A stretch of 11,286 nt of DNA from positions 1-11,286 of the forward strand of contig CAYWTX010000224.1 of the NCBI GenBank assembly GCA_964461295.1, written 5' to 3'. This DNA is from CAYWTX01 sp964461295. GTDB taxonomy: Bacteria > Planctomycetota > Phycisphaerae > SM23-33. The position numbers and the translations under genes were made by a program. This document shows positions 6,964 through 11,286 of the stretch, one piece after another (position 1 is the stretch's first letter; each line of letters starts with the position of its first letter). The notes beneath the pieces are model-generated. The model was not told the origin of the DNA. It was given only the letters and a program-made list of their open reading frames with translations, and searched no databases.

Positions 6964-7239
6964 ATGGTGACCAGAGGCGACAAGAAAGGAACGATCCGCT
7001 TCACCTGCAAGGCTCCCCAGACCGCCAAAGAGGTCATGCTCGCGGGGGAGTTCTCCGGCTGGCAGGGCCGCAAAATGGCCCGGAGCAAGGACGGTGCCTA
7101 TGTGGCGGTGGTGCCGCTACAGGCCGGGACGTACGAGTATAAGTTCATCGTGGACGGCCAGTGGCAGGCGGACCCCGAGAACCCCCTCTACGGCATCAAT
7201 CCGTTCGGCACGCCGAACTCGGTCGTGGCGGTGGACTAG
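6964..7239 (+). CDS. Stand-alone CBM48 (AMPK-type glycogen-binding) protein
   Basis: A 91-residue protein made of a single CBM48/early-set domain, as in the AMPK beta subunit and the N-terminal part of glycogen branching enzymes. The sequence runs TIRFTCKAPQTAKEVMLAGEF, then SGWQ, PLQAGTYEYKFIVDGQW, and ends NPFGTPNSVVAV. The residues that bind glycogen in AMPK beta have clear counterparts: Trp33, Lys60 and Trp67, with the same 7-residue Lys-to-Trp spacing. It has no catalytic domain, signal peptide or membrane segment, so it is probably a cytoplasmic protein binding alpha-glucan or acting as an adaptor. ATG 6964 follows AAAGG by 8 bases. The next gene converges from the other strand only 6 bases after this stop codon. 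Confidence 0.9.
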   Translation: MVTRGDKKGTIRFTCKAPQTAKEVMLAGEFSGWQGRKMARSKDGAYVAVVPLQAGTYEYKFIVDGQWQADPENPLYGINPFGTPNSVVAVD

Positions 7240-7245
7240 CCCGGT

Positions 7246-8433
7246 CTACTTCACGCTCGCCACCATCACGGGGCTCTTCTGCTTGGCGCAGCGCAAGACA
7301 GCCTCCAGGACGCGCTGTGTCTTGTAGGCGTCCTCGAAGTCGGGGATCGGCACGACCGGCTGCTTGCCGGCCACCACGTTCAGCACGTCGAAGGCCTGGT
7401 TGATGAAACCGTGCTCGTAGCCGATGATGTGGGCGTCGGGCCAGTAGGCGGCCACGTAGGGGTGGCTGGCGCCGTGGGTGACCATGAGGTTGGTCCAGCC
7501 CTGGACGGTGCGTTCCACGGTGGCGTCGTAGAACATCAGCTCGTTCATCTTCTCGAAGTTGAACATCAGCGATCCCTGGGTGCCGTTGATCTCGAAGCCG
7601 TTGCGGTTCTGGTTGCCGGTGGCCATGCGGGTGGCCTCGAAGTGCGCCACGGCCCCGCCGCTGAAGCGGGCCAGGAACAGCACCGCGTCGTCCACGGTCA
7701 CTTTGCCCTTGCCCTTGCCGGTCTGCATGCCGGCGGCGATCCCGCCGGCCGCCACGCCGGCCATCAGCGTGCGTTCCTTGATGAAGGTTTCGACGATCGC
7801 GCCGTCGATCCGCACGATTTCCTCGCCGGTGACGAAGCGGGTCATGTCGATGATGTGGGCGTTGAGGTCGCCGTGCGACCCGCTGCCGGCCAGCTTCTTG
7901 TCGAACCGCCAGATGAGCGGGACGTTCTCGTCGGCCCAGTCCTGGAGGTAGAAGGCCCGCACATGGCGGATTCTCCCCAGCTTGCCCGCCTTGACAAGTT
8001 TGTGGGCGAGCGCGACGGCCGGCACGCGGCGATAGTTGTACCACACGAACGTGTCGACCTTGGCCTTGCGGGCGGCGGCGACCATCTCGCGTCCCTCGCC
8101 CAGCGTGCCGGCGATGGGCTTCTCGCAGCAGACGGTCTTCCCCGCCGCGAGGGCGGCCTCGGCCACTTCGGCGTGCATGTAGTTGGGCGTGACGATGTCG
8201 ACGATGTCGATCTCGGGGCGGCGGACGAGGGCCCGCCAATCGGTGCAGGAGTTCTTCCAGCCCCAGCGGGCGGCGAAGATCTCCGGCCTCTCGGCCTGCT
8301 GGCCGAAGACCGTGTGCATGACCGGCGTGACCGGCGGGGTGAAGAACCGCGTCACCTGCGTCCATGCGTTGGAGTGCGTGCGTCCCATGAATCCCTGCCC
8401 GATCAGAGCGATGTTGATCATCTTGCTCGCCAT
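7246..8433 (-). CDS. Gfo/Idh/MocA family oxidoreductase
   Basis: A 395-residue cytoplasmic NAD(P)-dependent dehydrogenase. The Rossmann loop is GQGFMG (residues 12-17) after MINIALI, the family's EKP signature is at 104-106 (CCEKPIAGT), and a YNYRRVPA segment is at 132-139. The active-site region GSGSHGDLNAHIID begins at 183 and carries the Asp and His expected in inositol dehydrogenase-like members. Several hundred residues of C-terminal alpha/beta domain follow, ending DAYKTQRVLEAVLRCAKQ. The start at 8433 follows AAGGAG by 8 bases; the frame is open to 8487 but without homology there. The protein is longer than, and not closely similar to, the other Gfo/Idh/MocA protein in this window, so they are unlikely to be recent duplicates. 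The substrate is probably a sugar, polyol or derivative, not resolvable here. The gene converges on the CBM48 gene and is downstream of, but 171 bases from, the pnt operon. Confidence 0.94.
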   Translation of the reverse strand: MASKMINIALIGQGFMGRTHSNAWTQVTRFFTPPVTPVMHTVFGQQAERPEIFAARWGWKNSCTDWRALVRRPEIDIVDIVTPNYMHAEVAEAALAAGKTVCCEKPIAGTLGEGREMVAAARKAKVDTFVWYNYRRVPAVALAHKLVKAGKLGRIRHVRAFYLQDWADENVPLIWRFDKKLAGSGSHGDLNAHIIDMTRFVTGEEIVRIDGAIVETFIKERTLMAGVAAGGIAAGMQTGKGKGKVTVDDAVLFLARFSGGAVAHFEATRMATGNQNRNGFEINGTQGSLMFNFEKMNELMFYDATVERTVQGWTNLMVTHGASHPYVAAYWPDAHIIGYEHGFINQAFDVLNVVAGKQPVVPIPDFEDAYKTQRVLEAVLRCAKQKSPVMVASVK

Positions 8434-8604
8434 GACATGTGCTCCTTTGTGTCGGCGTTGGGTGAAGCCGCCCTCACCTGCCCCCAATCGTAGACGCGAG
8501 CCCCCGCCGGCCGCAAGGGGGATTCACACGACGGAGCGACGAGCACGGCGTCCTCGTCGAGGGCGGGACCGGGGCCGGTCGGCGGACGATCGACAACCGA
8601 ACCG

Positions 8605-10005
8605 TTACTTGCTCACCCGCGCCGCGAGCGCGGCTAGGGTTTGCGCGGCATCTCCAAGAAGCAAGGCCACCGCGGGATCCTCATATAGCGGATTAGGCAC
8701 CCCCGCATAGCCCGGGCGCGTGTCCAGGTTGCACACGATCACCTTCCCGGCCTCGGTGACGGGGAAGACCGGCATGCCGTAGATCGGGGTGCCCTCGGCC
8801 GTCCTCGCCGCTGGGTTTACCACGTCGTTGGCGCCCACGACGATCACGACATCGGTCCGGGCGAATTCCGGGGTCGCTTGCTCAAGGCCCCAAAGCCGGT
8901 CATAGGGCACGTCCACCTCGGCCAGCAGGACGTGCATGTGTCCCGGCATGCGCCCGGCGACGGGATGGATGGCGAAGTTGACGCCGCATCCGGCAGACAG
9001 CAGCGCGTCCATCAGCCGGCGGACCTCGCCCTGCGCCTGGGCGAGGGCCATCCCGTAACCCGGAACGATCAGTGCCTTTGTCGCCCCGCGAAGGACGGCG
9101 CCGAGTTCGTCCAGATCGGGCGGGCCGCCGGAAGCGACCTGCCGGGGGATCCGGGCCTCCGCCGATTCCGCCCCGGGCGCCGAGGAGGCCATGGTAGTGC
9201 GCCCGCCCAGGACCTCCCGCAGGGACCGGTTCATCCCGCGGCACATTTCGTCGGTCAGGATCAGGCCGGCGGCGCCCACAACGCCTCCGGCGCCCACCAG
9301 GAGCAGGTCGCCGACGGCGAGGCCCGCCACAGCCGCAGCCACGCCCGAAAGGGAGTTCAGAAGGGATATCGCGATGGGCATGTCGGCCCCGCCCATGCTC
9401 AGGGTGACGACGATGCCCACGGCCGCGGTCGACAACAGCGCCGCGGCGGCAAACGCGGACAGCGACGGGCCGGCGGCAAACGCGACGGCGACAGCAGAAA
9501 CGGCCGCCGCCGCCAGGAGGACCTTGTTCCAAGAAAGGGCGATGCCCCCTCCAGCCGGCGTCTGCCGGACCCATCCGGCGAGCTTGCCCGCGGCGACCAG
9601 GCTGCCCGTCAGGGTCGCCGTGCCGACGCCCAGGGCCGCCCCGCAGCTCAGGCGGGCGAACAGGCTCCCGTCGCCGTTTCCGGTGATCAGCACCGCGCCG
9701 GCGACCAGCGCCGAGGCGGCGCCGCCAAGTCCGTTGAGCACGGCCACCAACTGCGGCATCTGCACCATCCGCACCCGGAACGCGCACAGGAGGCCGATGG
9801 CGGTCCCGCCCGCCAGCGCCGACCACAGCGCCGGGTGGCCCAGCACCCCATGCTTCAGCAGCGCCACGACGATGGCGCCCAGCATGCACCCGGCCCCCAG
9901 AAGATTGCCGCCGACCGCGGTGACGGGGGAGTTCATCAGCCGGATGCCAGACAGGAACCCGACCAGCAGCACCAGCGCCGCGATGGTGTAGGCCGCTTCC
10001 GTCAC
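8605..10005 (-). CDS. pntB: NAD(P) transhydrogenase subunit beta
   Basis: A 466-residue inner-membrane subunit of proton-translocating transhydrogenase, which passes hydride between NAD(H) and NADP(H) and couples this to proton movement. Residues 1-265 are membrane domain II, with GGADMP at 205-210 and MCRGMNRSL near 254-262. Residues 310-466 are nucleotide-binding domain III: VPGYGMALAQAQ, HPVAGRMPGHMHVLLAE, VGANDVVNPAA and PGYAGVPNPLY. E. coli His91 in the proton path is Asn here (LNGLGG, residue 91), as in the Thermus-type enzymes. The segment VIVCNLDTRPGYAG (422-435) replaces E. coli's VIVFKRSMNTGYAG, losing the Lys-Arg-Ser that contacts the NADP 2'-phosphate. The GTG start overlaps the pntAB stop by four bases (GTGA, 10002-10005), with GGAGGG 6 bases upstream. 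It is the last gene of the operon. Confidence 0.95.
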   Translation of the reverse strand: MTEAAYTIAALVLLVGFLSGIRLMNSPVTAVGGNLLGAGCMLGAIVVALLKHGVLGHPALWSALAGGTAIGLLCAFRVRMVQMPQLVAVLNGLGGAASALVAGAVLITGNGDGSLFARLSCGAALGVGTATLTGSLVAAGKLAGWVRQTPAGGGIALSWNKVLLAAAAVSAVAVAFAAGPSLSAFAAAALLSTAAVGIVVTLSMGGADMPIAISLLNSLSGVAAAVAGLAVGDLLLVGAGGVVGAAGLILTDEMCRGMNRSLREVLGGRTTMASSAPGAESAEARIPRQVASGGPPDLDELGAVLRGATKALIVPGYGMALAQAQGEVRRLMDALLSAGCGVNFAIHPVAGRMPGHMHVLLAEVDVPYDRLWGLEQATPEFARTDVVIVVGANDVVNPAARTAEGTPIYGMPVFPVTEAGKVIVCNLDTRPGYAGVPNPLYEDPAVALLLGDAAQTLAALAARVSK

Positions 10006-10298
10006 GACTTGCCCTCCGGGCCGCCGGGCCCTCGGAACATCCGGAGCATCCGATGCGTGACCAGGAAGCCCCCGACGACGTTCGCCGTGGCGAGAACCAC
10101 CGCCACGCCCCCGAGAACGGCGCCGCCCGTGCCCGCGCCGATGGCGGTCGCCGAGATCGCCCCCAGAACGGTGATCCCGGACAAGGCGTTCATCCCACTC
10201 ATGAGCGGGCTGTGCAGCAGGGGCGGGACGTTGCGGATGACCTTGTAGCCGGCCGCCGTCGCCAACGCGAAGACGCCGAGGAGCAGGATTTCGGTCAC
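10002..10298 (-). CDS. pntAB: NAD(P) transhydrogenase subunit alpha 2
   Basis: A 98-residue membrane subunit, the domain II part of the alpha chain that is a separate polypeptide in three-subunit transhydrogenases. It has about three hydrophobic helices (residues 3-20, 40-58, 60-83) and the conserved stretch VIRNVPPLLHSPLMSGMNAL. His29 in PPLLHSPLMS is the equivalent of the alpha-2 helix His proposed to carry protons in the Thermus enzyme, which fits the Asn at the E. coli His91 position of PntB. The GTG start is preceded by AAGGAAGG 7 bases away and overlaps the pntAA stop by four bases (GTGA, 10295-10298); its own stop overlaps the pntB start likewise. The frame is open further upstream but there encodes the wrong frame of pntAA. 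It assembles with PntAA and PntB. Confidence 0.94.
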   Translation of the reverse strand: MTEILLLGVFALATAAGYKVIRNVPPLLHSPLMSGMNALSGITVLGAISATAIGAGTGGAVLGGVAVVLATANVVGGFLVTHRMLRMFRGPGGPEGKS

Positions 10299-11286
10299 GG
10301 TGCGCCTTCCTTCCCGGCCGCGGCCTCCCGCATCGCCTCCAGCGTGCCCTCGTGCACGATCTCGCCGTTTCGCGTGACGAGACACGGGCGGAGAATTTCA
10401 TCGGAAGCGTCCAGAAGAATCCTGCCGTCCTTGACCAGCAGGAAAAGGAAGTTGACGATGTTCTCGGCAAACAGGCGCGTGGCGGACACCGGAAGCATGC
10501 CGGGTATGTTCGGGGTGGCGTCGATGCTGACGCCCCACCTGACGGCCACCTGGCCGGACCGCGAGGCTTCGCAGTTGCCGCCCTGGTCGATGGCGACGTC
10601 GATGATCGCCGAGCCGGGCTTCATGGATTTGACCATGCTTTCGGTCACGAGCACCGGCGCCTTTCGCCCGGAGATCATCGCCGCGAGGATGAGCATGTCC
10701 GCCTGGGCCACCGGCCCGGCGAGGGCCTGCCTCTCCTTCTCGAGCCACTCCTCCGAAAGCCGCGCCGCGTTGCCTGCCTTGTCCAGGGCGACCTGTTCGG
10801 GAATGGGCAGGTCCACCAGAGCGGCGCCAAGGCTCCTGGCCTGCTCGCGGGCCGTGGGGCGGATGTCGGCCGCGCGGATCACCGCGCCCAGCCGCTTCGC
10901 TGTGGCAAGGGCCTGAAGGCCCGCCACCCCCACGCCGACGACCAGCGCGACGGCCGGCTCGACCACCCCGACGGCAGTACCGACCATGGGGACGAACTTG
11001 CCCAGCCGGTCGGCCGCCATCAAAACGGCCTTGTAGCCGGCCACGGTGCTCATCGACGTCAGGGCGTCCATCGGCTGCGCCCGCGTGATTCGGGGCACGC
11101 AATCGAGCGTCAGGGCCACGACGCCCTTGCCGGACAGGCGCCGGACGGTGTCGTGGCTGGCTGGCGAGGCCGGGTGCAGGAACGTCACCAGGATCTGCCC
11201 GCCCCGCATCATCTCGACTTCGTGCTTGCCGGCGGCGTCATGCCACAACGGCTGCTTCACCTTCAGGACGACGTCGGCGCGGGCAT
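10295..11286 (-). CDS. pntAA: NAD(P) transhydrogenase subunit alpha 1 (5' end missing)
   Basis: The soluble NAD(H)-binding domain I subunit, related to alanine dehydrogenase. About 329 residues are visible; separate alpha-1 subunits are usually near 380, so roughly 50 N-terminal residues are outside the window. The frame stays open to the edge, where it reads ARADVVLKVKQP, a normal internal family segment, so the in-frame GTG at 11260 is not the true start. Other landmarks are TSMSTVAGYKAVLMAA, the dinucleotide loop GVGVAG (10919-10936) followed by LQALATAKRLGA, then ADIRP, whose Asp fits NAD binding, then IDVAIDQGGNCE and the C-terminal TPNIPGMLPVSATRLFAENI. It is the first gene of the pnt operon seen here, and overlaps pntAB by GTGA. 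Promoter and upstream neighbours are out of view. Confidence 0.95.
   Translation of the reverse strand, partial: ARADVVLKVKQPLWHDAAGKHEVEMMRGGQILVTFLHPASPASHDTVRRLSGKGVVALTLDCVPRITRAQPMDALTSMSTVAGYKAVLMAADRLGKFVPMVGTAVGVVEPAVALVVGVGVAGLQALATAKRLGAVIRAADIRPTAREQARSLGAALVDLPIPEQVALDKAGNAARLSEEWLEKERQALAGPVAQADMLILAAMISGRKAPVLVTESMVKSMKPGSAIIDVAIDQGGNCEASRSGQVAVRWGVSIDATPNIPGMLPVSATRLFAENIVNFLFLLVKDGRILLDASDEILRPCLVTRNGEIVHEGTLEAMREAAAGKEGAP

Noticed and set aside
7411..8493. Long + strand open frame opposite the second Gfo/Idh/MocA gene
   Set aside because: Val-Gly-His-Asp-rich low-complexity translation, no recognisable domain, fully covered by the real gene on the other strand.
8434..8604. 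Terminator or riboswitch between pntB and the second dehydrogenase gene
   Set aside because: The CCCCC...GGGGG pairing near 8502-8521 is short and imperfect, with no T tract; no known riboswitch core was recognised.
8878..10248. Long + strand open frame opposite pntB
   Set aside because: Arg/Gln/Gly-rich composition and no domain; pntB on the other strand has unmistakable motifs throughout.
10006..10470. In-frame upstream extension of pntB into pntAB and pntAA
   Set aside because: The extra 155 residues are Arg/Gly-rich and out of frame with the true pntAB and pntAA proteins; the GTG at 10005 has a good ribosome-binding site and begins the homologous protein.

Overview
The window looks like chromosomal DNA from a high-GC bacterium, most plausibly a Planctomycetota/Phycisphaerae-type organism. 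The grounds are indirect: two Gfo/Idh/MocA oxidoreductases, a Tat-exported aldo/keto-reductase-like protein of a type I associate with planctomycetes, a large zinc-ribbon/TPR membrane protein, single genes set wide apart on alternating strands, and G+C of roughly 63-67% where I counted by hand. No rRNA, tRNA, CRISPR array, transposase, integrase or phage gene is visible. Layout, left to right: the last codons of a + strand gene (stop at 28); a perfect 11-bp hairpin that can end transcription between convergent genes; a Gfo/Idh/MocA oxidoreductase (-); a divergent 843-residue zinc-ribbon/TPR/single-TM protein (+); a Tat-exported aldo/keto-reductase-like protein (+); a small overlapping DUF4160/DUF2442 pair (-) in lower-GC DNA; a secreted calcineurin-like phosphoesterase (+); a stand-alone CBM48/AMPK-type glycogen-binding protein (+); a second Gfo/Idh/MocA oxidoreductase (-) that converges on it with 6 bases between; and a three-gene operon (-) for the proton-translocating NAD(P) transhydrogenase, pntAA-pntAB-pntB, whose first gene runs off the right edge. 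How the genes relate: only two sets are clearly co-transcribed. The pnt genes overlap by GTGA at both junctions and together make one membrane complex coupling hydride transfer between NAD(H) and NADP(H) to the proton gradient. The DUF4160/DUF2442 pair overlaps by 14 bases. The other genes look like independent units of sugar/polyol redox chemistry, carbohydrate binding and envelope functions. The most notable observations are at the level of active sites. PntB has Asn-Leu-Asp where E. coli has the Lys-Arg-Ser that contacts the NADP 2'-phosphate. The aldo/keto-reductase-like protein lacks the catalytic Tyr and Lys. The phosphoesterase has GNWD instead of GNHD. The DUF4160 frame has no ATG/GTG/TTG where its domain should begin. 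I do not see a convincing new multi-gene system here.
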